A stretch of DNA of 64,000 nucleotides from Porogramme epimiltina (lineage: Eukaryota; Basidiomycota; Agaricomycetes; Polyporales; Polyporaceae). Location: positions 1 to 64,000 of the forward strand of contig FTLJ01000191.1 of the NCBI GenBank assembly GCA_900155495.1. The letters run 5' to 3'. Each line of letters begins with the position of its first letter. Within the stretch, counting starts at the first letter, position 1. The notes beneath the pieces are model-generated. The model was not told the DNA's origin and did not search any database. It worked only from the letters and a program-made list of their open reading frames with translations. Below, piece after piece: positions 35,191 through 47,127 of this stretch. The position numbers and the translations under genes are program-made.

Positions 35191-36481
35191 TCATGATAAG
35201 AGCTCCGCAAGTTTGTAGCGTTTGGCATTGACATGGAACTCAATGAATTTCTGTTGGCCAAAAATGCGGACCCCGGGCTTGCCATCAACCATGGGGTCAC
35301 AAGAACGCTGATGAGGTGTGCACGCACCTCGAGGTAAGAGAGCCAGACGGCCTTTAACTCTTCATCGTCTGCGAGGGTGAGCTCGATCGTACGTGCGCTA
35401 TCCAGCACCTCCTGGGCAAGGTGTCGGAAGACGTCGATAGGCAGAAGGCCTTCGGCCTGTGCTCGAATGTGGATGTAGTTCTTCGTCTCCCCAGCAAGTT
35501 CCTCTTTATAAAATGATAATCTGTGAGAAGACACCATTAGGTTCAAGAAGACGTGCGATAATTGAGTAGCTTACACATCACTAAGAGCGTGTAAAAAGAC
35601 AGCCGACAGAAACTGAGGTCAACGCCAGGGCTACTTAGGGGGTAGAGGGGTCCACGTACTTCGCATAGCCGATGTAGTGTTCCATGTACCTGGACATTCC
35701 GTTAGTTTCCCATGTTATCTGTACGAGATGAGTGGGCTCACGGTAGCAGTTGCAGGTATGACTCTGGCGTCGCTCTGAAGCTCTTCATGAAGATGAAATG
35801 AATGAATGGCGCGTTGACCCCTGTGCGTGTGCGTAGGTACGTCGGCCACCACGTCGTGCGCTGATTGATCACCATGTCTTGTGTGGTGTACTCGAGATAC
35901 ATGCCCGTCATCGCGTCGATAGTGCCCGAGATGATGGCGTCTGCGCCTACGGCAGGCCACAATTCGTGGGCCTTGCGTAGGAGCCCCGCGAGTGTGTCGA
36001 GCGCGGGGGTGAGCTGAGGCTGCCCACGTGTGAGGCACGTTGCAAACTGGCGGACTGCTTCGAGCCTCTGTCCCCCTAGGTCGTCGCAAAAGAGAAAGCA
36101 TGCGGTGTAGATCGCAACGTAGCGGCGATGTGTTGGAGAGAGGTGCCCGTACGCAGACTCGATGAAATCGCATGCGCAGTCGACGATCTTCTCGACAAGG
36201 GAAACGTTGCCACAAGTGTCCCAACTGAGGGCTTCAGCGGCAACTGCCGCGCGCAGCTCGAGGTCTTGTGGAGTGGTACCCCACCGGTAGTTGCTACGGG
36301 CTAGGAAATCGGCGATGATGGACTTGATGGCATGAGGTGCGCAGGGATCGTGTTTGTCGGCGACGGATTGGATAGGAGCGACGACACCCTCAGGGGGGTC
36401 ACGAGGCTGAAACTCTATAGCAAGGACGGGCCTAATGTTTATAAGTCTCAAGAACAGGGTAAATCAGACAGAGACGCACAT
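35191..36481 (-). CDS. TPS4: TRI5-type terpene cyclase, divergent member
   Basis: Exons 36481-36470, 36406-35742, 35689-35660, 35580-35575, 35520-35328 and 35250-35191 give 321 aa. The 12-nt first exon (Met-Cys-Val-Ser) is inferred: the main exon lacks an ATG before its conserved part, and this exon restores phase. The aspartate motif is FCDDLGG, the NSE motif NDVLSFYKE with its 6-nt exon 4, and the C-terminal basic site is KRYK. It has an extra N-terminal segment of about 25 residues and a shorter C-terminus than the others. Its last acceptor was chosen because it restores the conserved intron position before [GK][YF][LI]EF. A TRI5-family cyclase is certain; product unknown. Confidence 0.88.
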
Positions 36482-38883
36482 ATCGAATACTACTGGGAAG
36501 CAATCTGACGTTGGAGAAAGGATGTGAGGAGGTGTGTCCTAAAGACCCTGGATTTCTTGCACCGTCTTATAGTATTGTGGGCGCTATAGTCAGACAATGT
36601 CGACTAATTCCTCACCAACGTAGATAACTCTCACGGGTGTTTTGCATTATCAACTATGGGGGTACGGCATGTGAGGTGAGCAGATTAGAGGAAGCGACGC
36701 CGCTGGGGCTCTCACGTTAATGCATGATGGGAATTAGCCCGCGGTATATAGCGTAAACTTTCCTAACATGGCGGAGTCCTTTTTACGTTCCGTCGTCTTC
36801 AACACCGAGTGGCTTCTATTGAGTTGCGAAGTAGATTAGGACGAGGAGAATTACTTCGTTTTGACTTAGCTAATGTACCTACATTCTAGCAGTGAAGGGT
36901 CGGATTTGGGTGCCCCAGCCTTTAATCGGATGGCCCTCATCGATGTCACTTTCCAACACAAGGCAACGTCCGCGCGAGTATTCCGTAGGGCAGCGCTACA
37001 ATAAATAGGGATGCTACCCATCCTCAAGTAAATCCGATCTTTATCTGGGAACGCCTCAGAGGGATTGAGTTGACCAGGGTGGGCTGCGTGGCAATATGAT
37101 AAACTTACGTGGATAGTATGGTGCCTGAGGCCTGAGGGCTCAACCTTGTCTACAACGCCCATCCTCGTCAAATGATGACATTCAAACATCATTGCTTACC
37201 ATCCGTGAGTGAGCTGAACAAGTCCAGAGAACGTGCAGTGTTATCAGCGCTTGCCAACTTTGGGTGTTCCTACACATGACAAATGATGGGCGCTACCTAG
37301 GAGTTGGAGGGAAATCAGAGGCCTGAGCTCCCCCAGGTCTGTTGAAAGTGAGCCTTCCTGTCCGTCTCTAACGTGCGTTGTATTATCACCACGGCCTTTT
37401 CATCTTGAATAGATACCCACCATCTTGTAGGACCCCGGAAGCAGTCGACGCTGTAGCGGTATGAGACAGCCCATACTGGCATAGTACCACTCCGACCAGG
37501 GTCCGATCATCAAACTGGACCCCCCTGATGAGATCCCGAACTTATCACGATATGGCATTACGGGACACGAACGCCACTATCAGGAATCTACGTGCATCCC
37601 TGTCTATGGCACTGGAATGACTCCTCTTCCATGTGTTTTCAGTAGTTTCGTGGTACTAGTACTACCTGTCACAAGTCCGACTCGCGCGACAACACTATAC
37701 ATCCAGCAAGGCTTGTACTGTGTGAAATTATGCTGAGTTACTTTGGGCAGCAAGAAGTAATTCGTTATTCGAGCGCCCCCGATTTTGTGGACATATGCAT
37801 GTAGTACGTACCCACGCCGGGTCCACTTCAAGTTCCCCTGACCGGAGGTACACTCTCATCAAAGTCACATGTGTTTACGTGTTATGATCAGCAGCGATGG
37901 TAGAACCGCGGTGTCTGGATAGTGCTGGCAACTGCCCCCCTGAATCCTGATATCTGGCACGACGTCCGCCGCCGTGATAGGCATGGTCATACAGGGAAGC
38001 TAGCTGAATATTTACATTCTCATTTTGTAGGCATTGTGTCTAACGGCGGTACGAATCGACGATGTTGGAGAAAAGCGCACCCGAATGTGAGGACTTTGAA
38101 AAGGCTTCCAAACTATCTCGAGATAGACGCCGCACGTGAGCATGAACCTTTCTGCGAATGTGTTCCCAAAGTTGGATTGTAAACCGACGATATTATTGTG
38201 GCCTTTAATGACGTCACAGGATAGTATGAGTAATCACGAATCCTTCGAGTACAGTGGTTTCCGATGAAAGACGCGAAGGGCGATAGCAACCACGCGGTGA
38301 AACGGCAGGGTGAGATATTTGCTGATCAAAAAGGCCACAACCGATCAGGTGTGGTGGCAGGTTAAATGCCATGGCAGGGAATGCATCGTAGAGAAATTGT
38401 GAGCACTCTAAAGAAACAACGTGTCAACCTGTTCTGATATCTGACGTTTTAGATCATATATAAATAGTCAGCCGCCCCTGCACCACACGCTCTTACGAAC
38501 TCAATGCGAGAGAGAGAGCGCTCAAGACGTGCTCCACCAAAAAAAAAGTAGTCAGCCTCGGACTCCAGCCTTGTCCCCGGTAGCGGTCGCCGGCTATAGA
38601 ACCACAACTCTCCTCGTGGTTTAAGATCTTAAGGACAGATAAGAATTATCTGTAACTATAGCCGTACGCCTCAATCCCCATGAAGATCGTCTATCTCTAC
38701 AGTAGTTTGACTGTAATACCATGGTGCGTCGTCAAAGAGATGTTCTACAAGCGTTCAGGCGGCGAGTATGGATGTGCTTCCCGTATCAGACCTTCCTCCA
38801 CGGCAGAGCGTGGACGGATTGTGCATCTGAAATTTTCGATGTTCCTGGATATTTGGGGGGCGGGGAGTGGCGTAATGAGTCTA
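36482..38883. other. Gene-poor region of about 2.4 kb
   Basis: Nothing recognisable was seen on either strand. Frames are short and composition is near neutral, unlike the coding DNA around it. It may be decayed sequence from the duplications. The first few hundred bases are the TPS4 upstream region. Confidence 0.5.
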
Positions 38884-41800
38884 CTAGTGGGACGGTCGTG
38901 GCGGACTGACGTGCGGCACTATTCCAGTGGTGGCTTTGAGAGGCACATTGAGTGGCTTGCCTTCTGCATCCATCGGTAGGGACACGTGAAGGGTGTGCAG
39001 TATGGACGCAACGTAGATAAACGCCGTTGTGTCGGCGAAATGACGTCCGACGGGACAGACTCTGGACCCGAATGGGCACGGTCGAGAACCGGGGGTGAGA
39101 AGAAAGCTCAGTGGAAGGTTTATTGAGCATACCTGCGGCCAAATCCGAAGGCCACTAGTCCGGGGTCCCCGGAGCTGAGATTGAGTTTCCCATCATCAAG
39201 GAATCGCTCGGGTTTGAACTCGTTCGGCTGCGGATAACGCTGTGGGTCGTGCAGCATAGACCTTACGGTATAATTAGCGTCATGAATATTTACTATACGA
39301 TATTTCAAATCGTACCATACGTTGGCGAGAAATATTGAACCTCGAGAGTCGAGGGACGAGATAGCCGTCGTACTCGTCCTCCTCCTCCGTGAAGTGTGGG
39401 AGAATAAGGGGTGCGGGAACATGCCACCTCATGGTCTCTTTCATGATTGCATCGATGTATGGGAGCGCCTGGCGGTCCGCTAGCGTAGGCAGTCTCTCGG
39501 GACCAACAATCCTGTCTAAATCGATTCGGGCCTTGCGCTGAACGCCAGGATGGAGGGAAATGGCTGCAAAGAACGCGACTAAAAATGCCAATGTCTGGGT
39601 TGGTAGTTCTGCAGTCAGTGCTGTGCAGTTAACAGGCACACGTAAATTTATTGGTGTACCGTATCGATTCCAGCTGATGAATAGGCGGACGGAGCTTGAT
39701 GAAAGTCCCTCAACTTAACGACTTATGCTAGTTCACGCACTTCCATACGCTACTGCGGCGACACCCTTGGCGACTTCTTCTACAGTTGCAGCTTCTCTAT
39801 TGAGCTTCTTGATGCTTGCTACGAGAGCATGGAGAATACTAGTAGATTCTCGAATCTCCAGTGGCTTCCTGTAACGGTATGGCCATACCTATACTGCGAC
39901 AATGAAGACACAAGCTGTTTACTCACCATTTGTTGCTAACCATCTTCCCAGGGAAGGTCTCTGAAATTAGCATTGGCGTGGCGGGCTCCTTTGAGCCGTG
40001 CAAGTCGCCCAGTCCCGGGGAGCCACTGCGTCGTAAATCTACATTCAGTACCGAAATCTGGCTAGGAATGGACAAAACTCGAGGAGCGAGGAGCTGGTAA
40101 CAAGTATTTCGAAGCTTTGGGTAGCCTCATCGGCAGCAGTGATATACTTGTCGTTGGTTGTGGCTACGTCTAGGCCGTAGGTTGCTTTGATCATGGCGGA
40201 TCCGATAGCACTAATGTTCCGTCAATATCGGTGGATGGCCATGCCTTTCGTTTGCACATGAATGTAAGAGCGGCCCAAAGCACTCTCGACCACTATAGTC
40301 ACGTCACAGCGTTACACTCACGTGACGAGGGCGCTTCCGCACCTTATCGGGGCGTTATCGGTTGGATTTCTCACAACAGGATTGCGCGCGCTGTATGTGC
40401 GTCGTAGGTCCCTCTATAATGTTGTATCTCATCCTCGCATCTGAATACCCCTGTACGTACTACTGTGCAACTTTCTATCAAATGATCAAATGCCATGGTC
40501 GACGCTGGAACAGGTAGTAAGCAAGCATAGCAAGCACACTGGCACATGGAAGGCCCGAGCTGCGTGAGCACGTCAGCGTGGATCAGGATGGAATTGTCGG
40601 AGACTCGGAGCAGCTGGTGGACATGGGCGATGTAACATGTTGAGCAATGAGTGGCAGCATCGTGGCCTCATGGCATTGGCCCTCATTCTGGCAACTCGCG
40701 AGTGGGGGCTCGTACATGCACATGCAATACGCTCTGATGGACGCTGCCCGCCCGGCTCACGAGGGGCGCTCCATGCCCCTACGATAGTGGAAAATTCTCC
40801 AATGGCTCTACTGAAGCAAACTGGAGATCATGAACCAGCTTCTGCTCCCGCACATCACTGAGTTTCTGGAGATCAAGACGATCGAGGACGTGTACGATGC
40901 CACCAAGTCCATGATGGTGTGCATACACTGCTCCCTCTCCCTTCTAAATCATCCCAAGCCACCCTTCTCATCGCGGACCACCTCACCCGCGCGCTCGTGT
41001 ACAGTGAGCATGCACTGGCTGGAGTGGCCTGTATCCCCCACCGGCAGGCCAGTCAGCCTGAGCACAACTTGCGAGTACTATTCCGGGTGCCTCCTAAACA
41101 ATATATCGACGTACATTTGTATATACTCTGCAGTTGCATACGAGAAGGGGGCGGCCTCAGGTTGCTTCAAGTTGCCCAGCTTCGGGTGTGAGGCGCCAAC
41201 TCGGGATTGAGTTTATATTTCCGGAGTGCGATTTCTCGTTGTTTAGGCGCCCATATTTTCTGGCACTGCGGAGGTATCTCCTCGTGAACGAGGAAGAAAT
41301 TAAGAAATCTGGTCCATCAGACTGTGGGGGCTGCAATTTCCTACAATCTGATGGCGGCGTTTTCTCTATTTCGTCCTCTGTATAGAGGAGTTGTTTTTTT
41401 AGTGTTTCCGCCCCGCCAAAAGGACGCTAGCGTGACACTTCCAGGTCATGTGATGTGGTCCGATGTGCTATAGGCCAATCTTACTTACTAGCATACATGT
41501 TCCAAAAACAGCTCTAGGCTTTCAAGGATATTGAAAAAGAGCTTGCGCACGCTCTCGTATTACGCGGCATGGTATTTAGCGACGGCGTTTGGGTTGTAGT
41601 GCTGCCAGATCACTCGACGGTGATGTCAAGTTGCCAGTGTGGTCCCGGGCCGTAAGGCATAAAGGCCATGTTCCATCCCCAACCCGACCTACATAACTCA
41701 TATGCGTCATAATGTGCATTTGTCGCCGAGAGGGAGACATACAACGATATTAGGCGTGACTGTTGCCTCGAAGAGTATTTTGCGGAACGCTTATCCAGAA

Positions 41801-42097
41801 TATCCGTAGCAATAGTGAGGCCATTGACGATGATGAGCGGCTGTCCAATGACATTCATGTACAGCAGGCCGCCTAGAAATGTTAAGCATTCAGTGAAACA
41901 TTTACGAAAGTGTCTTCTCGAAAAAAGCCCTACCGTATTTCTGAGAGAGGTCGCGATATCCCAAGGCTTTCCTGAAGGAAGATCCAACAGATTCCCGATG
42001 AAAGGAAGCAGTGGCTTCTGGGTGGCCAGAGACGCGGAGACCAAGGACCGTGGATTGGGAGTTATTGCGCGCGGCGGATGGAAGATGTTCCGTGAAC
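38884..42097 (-). pseudogene. Cytochrome P450 pseudogene split by about 1.3 kb of foreign DNA
   Basis: Pieces of a basidiomycete microsomal P450 lie in order on the reverse strand. The N-terminal KPLLPFIGNLLDLPSGKPW is followed by a frame change before YRDLSQKY (41930-42060). Then come LLYMNVIGQPLIIVNG (about 41870-41800), WGWNMAFMPYG, a frameshift, a stop codon (about 41550) and NILES. After about 1.27 kb follow IKATYGLDV (about 40190), the I-helix GIDT, the K-helix ExxR as KETMRW (about 39450), FKPERF and FGFGRR (39130-39190). The heme loop VCPVGRHF comes after an intron (39070), with one residue more than the usual C-P-G-R spacing. At least two frameshifts and one stop make it non-functional. 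It is the only tailoring-type gene inside the cyclase array. Confidence 0.85.
40220..41475. other. Unidentified DNA inside the P450 pseudogene
   Basis: Alignment from memory to P450s expects only a few residues or one short intron here, but about 1.25 kb is present. A forward-strand frame at 40830-40917 (MNQLLLPHITEFLEIKTIED and onward) looks like a real exon and ends at a possible GT donor, but I cannot name a family. No clear terminal repeats were found. Confidence 0.4.
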
Positions 42098-42123
42098 TCT
42101 GATTAGGATCAAGTTAAAGCACC

Positions 42124-42360
42124 TTACTCTCCTTTAAGATTTGAATTGCCTCCCCCTTTCTCAATCCCGTAGCTTGCCATTCGCAGCCCTATTGGTGGCG
42201 TGTAGACCACAGTAGGCGCTTCGCCGACATATGGAATTGAAAGTTTATTAGGGGAGTCGGTGCCGGGATCGCTGTAGAAGCGGCTGACAATACTGTCGAG
42301 TCTCACAATGAGTTGATATTCGTTCCTGACCAATTTCAGAACATCCTCCTCCCTCTAGGT
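42124..42360 (-). pseudogene. Orphan terminal exon downstream of TPS5
   Basis: A clean open exon after a plausible acceptor (about 42355) runs to a stop at 42124 and codes for about 75 residues, including LVRNEYQLIVRLDSIVSRFY and VVYTPPIGLRMASYG. A degenerate copy follows TPS2 (19550-20150) and a more damaged one follows TPS8 (51000-51330). The conserved frame shows it was coding. No upstream exons were found because TPS5 lies there, so it is probably a 3' remnant of an unidentified gene. Confidence 0.55.
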
Positions 42361-42425
42361 AAGTACAAGAACTCCATTTACTGCGTGAAACTATCACAAC
42401 CCTGTTTGATATCGGCAGCATACGT

Positions 42426-43641
42426 TTAAGGCTCATAACCGAGTTCTGCGAGACGATAGCGCTTCGCCCTCAAGGAAAATTCGAGGTATCCCTGAGGTAG
42501 CGCAATATTAGCAGATGAGGCGGCATCAATTATTCCAAGGAACCCTTACCTGAAAATATTGCCTCCACAACATGGCAAGCTCAGTATCGTTCTCTGTGAG
42601 GAGTTCCATAGACCGCGCAGATTCCATCACTTCATCCACAAGCTGGCGCAACACCTCCTCCACCGGGCATCGCCGGGCAATAGCGCTGAGGTGGACGTAG
42701 TTCTTCGTCTCTCCTGCGAGCTCTTCCTTGTAGAAAGATAAACTTTGTATACCAACCATTGAGAATCTGGGCTACAGAAAAATTTGGGAGGGAACGGAAT
42801 ACGCACATGTCGCTGAGCAGCCATAGGAACACAGAGTGAGGCTAAGCCATAATGGCAGATCAGAACTATGTAAACTTACTTCGTTCCCAAAGTCCAGTGC
42901 TCCATGTACCTGTCAATACGGATGAGCAACGTAAAGACCGCTACATATCGCAGAATCAACTCACGGGAGGATCTGTAAGTACGTATCCGGCACGTCCCGC
43001 CAAGATCCCATGAACGCAAAATGGATGTATGGAGGGCCGAGTCCCGCGCGCGTGCGCAGGTAGTACGGGAACCGAGTTGCCCCGGGCGTGATGACGAGTG
43101 TATTTTCCGCGGAATGCTCTATGGACATGGCCGATATAGCATCAAGCGTCCCCGCTACGATGGAGTCTGCGCTATACACATTCCACAGCTCGTACGTGCG
43201 TTGTCGAAGTAGCTTCGCGAGGCAATCCAGCACTGGGTCGGGTTGGGTTTCTCCGCGTGCGAAACGGCCCGTAAAGCGCATCACGGCGTCGAGGTTGCGC
43301 GCCCCAAGGTCGTCGACGTACATGCAGCATGTCGTGTAAAGTGCGATGTAGAAGCGGTGCTCGTGTGTCGTGTGGCTGTAGGTCGTCTCGGCGTACACAC
43401 AGGCTCCGTCGAAGACTTTGGCAGTGAAGGTGGCTGGAACATCAATGGGCCAGCTGGCCAGCGCGGCGGCGACTTTGGTACGGAGGTCGGCGTCGACTGG
43501 ACTCTTCGGTGACCTATAACCGCTGCGTTGGAGGAAATCACCGATTGTGTCCTTAGTTTCAGCGTGGGGGTCAAGTCTGAAAATAAGGCGGTCAGCGAGG
43601 ACGGCGATGAGGCAGAGTAAACGGGCCTACTCGGTAGTCAT
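42426..43641 (-). CDS. TPS5: TRI5-type terpene cyclase, group A
   Basis: Exons 43641-43631, 43576-42965, 42909-42880, 42812-42807, 42742-42550 and 42491-42426 give 305 aa, with exon lengths identical to TPS1, 2 and 8. Motifs: YVDDLGARN (Asp 92-93), NDILSFYKE (218-226) and C-terminal KAKRYRL. It is nearly the same as TPS2, including the MTTE start, the C-terminus ending LGYEP, introns and flanks, but it lies on the opposite strand 24 kb away. The pair therefore reflects a recent inverted duplication. All splice sites are intact. A dead phosphate carrier lies upstream. The role is probably sesquiterpene formation. Confidence 0.93.
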
Positions 43642-43692
43642 GTCGGGATCTGCGTTGTGGATGGGAAAAGCCTATGGTCCAGTGTCTCTGCC

Positions 43693-43700
43693 ATTTTATA
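43693..43700 (-). promoter_or_regulatory. TATA box of TPS5
   Basis: On the reverse strand TATAAAAT lies 52 bp before the TPS5 start codon, in the same context as the TPS2 box. Confidence 0.7.
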
Positions 43701-44314
43701 CCTGAACAGCTGCGAAAAGTTCACAAGCTATCATCAGCCAATGAGGCCAGAGCACAGTGCCAATACTCATAGAGAGAGCAGCATAAGCATTCCCGTGAAG
43801 CGGCACAGCCTAGTCACCAACGAGAATCCATCAAGAGGCCGCTTCTTTGTCGGGTTGGAATCGTCTCGGGTCCGGTAATGTAGAATAGCCTCCAACTATT
43901 TGCGATCCATGCGGGAAGCAGTTTGATTGACTGGGTAAATTCTGATCCACTGGAAGCTGTTCAAGTGACTATTGGTGGTCGCAACTGCACATCGGTCTGA
44001 GGCGACATAACGTAAACGTGTGAGTGAAAAACATTCGTGAATACCAAAACAGGATTTTCTACACGTGTACACACAGAACACTGGATGACGACGTGCGATA
44101 TAGTGCGGGCCCTGAGTGCGGCTGTCACGGACTTGGCGGGCATCGATCGACTTGTGTAGGGGTAAACAAGGGCCATTGGAACGGGAAAGCCTGAAAGGTT
44201 CTGGGTCGACGCCATCAGGCGTTGGGATCTTAAGCTTAAGAGAAAGGTGGATTTGGGGTGAGAATACTTAAATATAGTCAATCTGGGCAACCTGTAGCAA
44301 CGACTCCACAGACA

Positions 44315-45786
44315 TCACATTCGCACATTGTTCTCCTTGTGAGTCTCCGGTCCGGGCGGCGCATGGAATGCTGACGTGACGGTGCGATCGTTAGACCCCC
44401 AAGGACCAAGATAAGGGGTGGACAACAGCTGTAGACTTACCATTCTTGATGCCATCGTAAAGCAGGAACCACCCGGAGACGAGACTCGCGGTCGTGATCA
44501 TCCTGGGCACGGATACCACAAATAGCCCGCGGAAGCCGGCTCGCTCCGCATGCACATGCAAGCGGCAGGGCATCGAGCCTTCCGGGCCACATTCTTTGTT
44601 AATTTGCGAGAGTAGGGTGTCAGCAGGGTAACCGAGGTTGCATATGGTTACGTCGGTGCTGGAATAGAACAAGTAGGTGACGTGTGAAGCCTAGACGGAC
44701 CTGGGTGAAAGTTGCAGTTGCCAACCCAGCGACGAGTCCGCTTCCGAGGCTTAAGGTGAAGTTTGCACCGGGAATGAGGCTGCACTTCGTCTCCGCCATA
44801 TTTCGGAATGCCAGCTTGTGACAGAACTCAGGGACAATGGTTTGTCCGATAGAGCACAAAGATTGCCTAAGAAAGCGATTCAGTCGCATCCTGTGTATCC
44901 AGCTTCCCAGCAGCTAGGTGGGGCTCACTTGCAGAGGATAGGGCTACACTCGATGGGGTCGACTCGGAGATAGATTTGGGTACAGTACTCCATAGGTTCC
45001 CCTGATCTCCGGAAATCTGCACGAACTGCTTATTCCAGTATTCATACCCGGAGAATAAGTTGGCGGCTCCCTGTTTCGTTTGTGACCCCATAAACGGTAG
45101 ATACGCCCGGTAAGACTGCACCTTGACGAGACGCCCAACGGCCGTAGGAGGGCCTTCTTGATTATGCACCGCCTTAATTGTGGCATGCAAGCCATCTGGG
45201 GATCCACTTGTATGCGCCTCTTGACGATGTCGACGGCTACAATATTTGCATGAGCTTTCGATGGTAGCAACGCAGTGCACGTGCTAGACATTTCCCCATG
45301 GGCTACATTACTGAAAAAATGCCAGCGGCATGAAGAACGTCAGCATTCAATATTATCCGGAGGAGACACGTTGGATATGCGAAATCTGAACTTTTAGCGC
45401 TAAGTTGGCACGTGCGCGCACCGCACGGATGATACAACGTCACACTACAAGCGACGCCACGAAGAAGATGCCTGAGAGCAGGAAATGAGTACCGTTTGAG
45501 CCCAAAGCGGCAAATACTGCTCATGATGCTACCGTTATCTTGCTGATAGCTACCTATAAGTGCAAGATACAGTTCAGGTCCTGGTAATCGCACGAGATCC
45601 GGACCGTTAATGAGACAGAACTTACGTTCAGCACAGAGGACCCAGACTTCCGATAAGCACATTGCGGTAATCGCATTTCATCCTACCTGAAATGAACAAC
45701 GCGGAATAGTCACGTAAAATGAATTGAAGAATAACGAACAGCACCCTGAGTGCAACGCCACTGAGTTTCGAGTTGGAGACTGCCGT
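44315..45786 (-). pseudogene. Mitochondrial phosphate carrier pseudogene, copy 2
   Basis: This aligns along its length with the intact carrier at 53349-54973. The start codon is lost (ATGGCAG has become ACGGCAG at about 45786-45780). Exon 2 has an in-frame stop (TGC changed to TGA). An internal deletion removes most of exon 6, including the second carrier motif PLEATR, and shifts the frame. The third repeat is altered near 44500 (GLFVVSVPRM for the intact [10 protein letters not shown]). The C-terminal exons remain readable to the stop at 44315. It is directly upstream of TPS5. Confidence 0.88.
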
Positions 45787-47127
45787 AGTAGCGGAAGACG
45801 AGGAAGGAGGGAAGGAGATATTTTGGGACCCTGAAATAGAGCCCACGGGTGTTATTTGGCATTGCTACTACGCGTGTGGTGCATGCGAGGTGGAACCGAG
45901 GGTGTGGGCTAGACAGACGTCATTGAGCCGTTGTCACTGTTGCCTGGGACAGACGCTGGATTAAGGGCAGGTCTACACGTGTTGTGAAGAACACGTGAAC
46001 CTCGGAACTAATCAATTCAAGGCGGGAATTTCCCCATTTTCGGCGGATGAAAACCGGTAAGAAATTTAAGGCAGGGGATCGCCTTTTCAACAAAAAAAAA
46101 GCCGCGTGAAGATAGAAAAGGCATTGAAAAGGAGAGCCATGAATAAGCGCTTAGCGTTGGAGAGGAAGTTACCTGCTCCCGTTTTTCTACGGGGTTGCGT
46201 TGCCGAGGATGGGGGAATGCCCGTCATGATCCTGGCTTTACTCGTAAGTAATACTAGGTATCGGGAGAATTACCCGCTAGACCCGATTCTACAAATAAAC
46301 TTGAACTTCGAACAAAAACTATGAGAAGTCTCGATTTTCGCACCACAACATTGAATCGACCAAGCCGACTGAACATGAGCCTGGTAGACCTGGATAGTAA
46401 CATACCACCTGTTGACATCATTATGAATCCGAGTTGTCAGAACGCTTCCATAGCCTTAGACGTGTTACTCTCCGTGTTTCGCACGGCCGTCAGATCATGA
46501 CTGGATCCGTCGAAGATGAGATGGCCAACGTTATGCTCCCTCTGGAGCAAGACAAAACCGGTAGTAGTGTGGCGCCTGAAGCAAACAATGTGAAGTGGCT
46601 CGAATACTCAGCCGAGATAGCAAGAATTCTGTTCGTTACCGTACGTCAGCCAGCGTTCGTCTCGCTCCACCTCAGATCAACAAAGGAAAAAGGCAGAAGC
46701 AGCAAGGCGGTGCCTCTTATTCGCTAGGGATGGGATTCGTAGCATCCGCGGACCGCGTGCAAGGCACCCACGGTAGAGTATGGAAGATGTCAGTGATTTT
46801 TGTCATCCACCTCGAACCTGTGTTTACGTGAATACCCAGCGTCTTCGGGCGGCGAGCGTCCGCAGCAAGCGGACGGTTGCAAAGGCCTTCTGGGACGTAA
46901 CGCCAGCCCGGGAAGAGGCGAAATCCGAAATCACTATAATTGATTTCCATCCACTCTAATCGCTCATGCTACAGGGGGGCCCAGTAAAGTAATATTCATT
47001 CATATCTACATGCGTCAATAACGTTCGGCAGGCCCACACAAAATCTTAGGACTCGCACACGGGTGCTCAACAACGTATGTGTGCCCGGCGTGGAACGTCA
47101 ATGCTTTCTCTAGTATCGTGCTTGCCC
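45787..47127. other. Intergenic region between carrier pseudogene and TPS6
   Basis: The first 200 bp or so (to about 45990) match the region upstream of the intact carrier (54974-55210), so the duplication included the carrier promoter. The rest (46.0-47.1 kb) shows no gene or repeat that I can support. Confidence 0.55.

Noticed and set aside
35019..35250. Alternative C-terminus of TPS4 by reading through the last intron
   Set aside because: It would lose the conserved C-terminal basic segment; splicing at the position used by all other copies restores KRYK and the stop at 35191.
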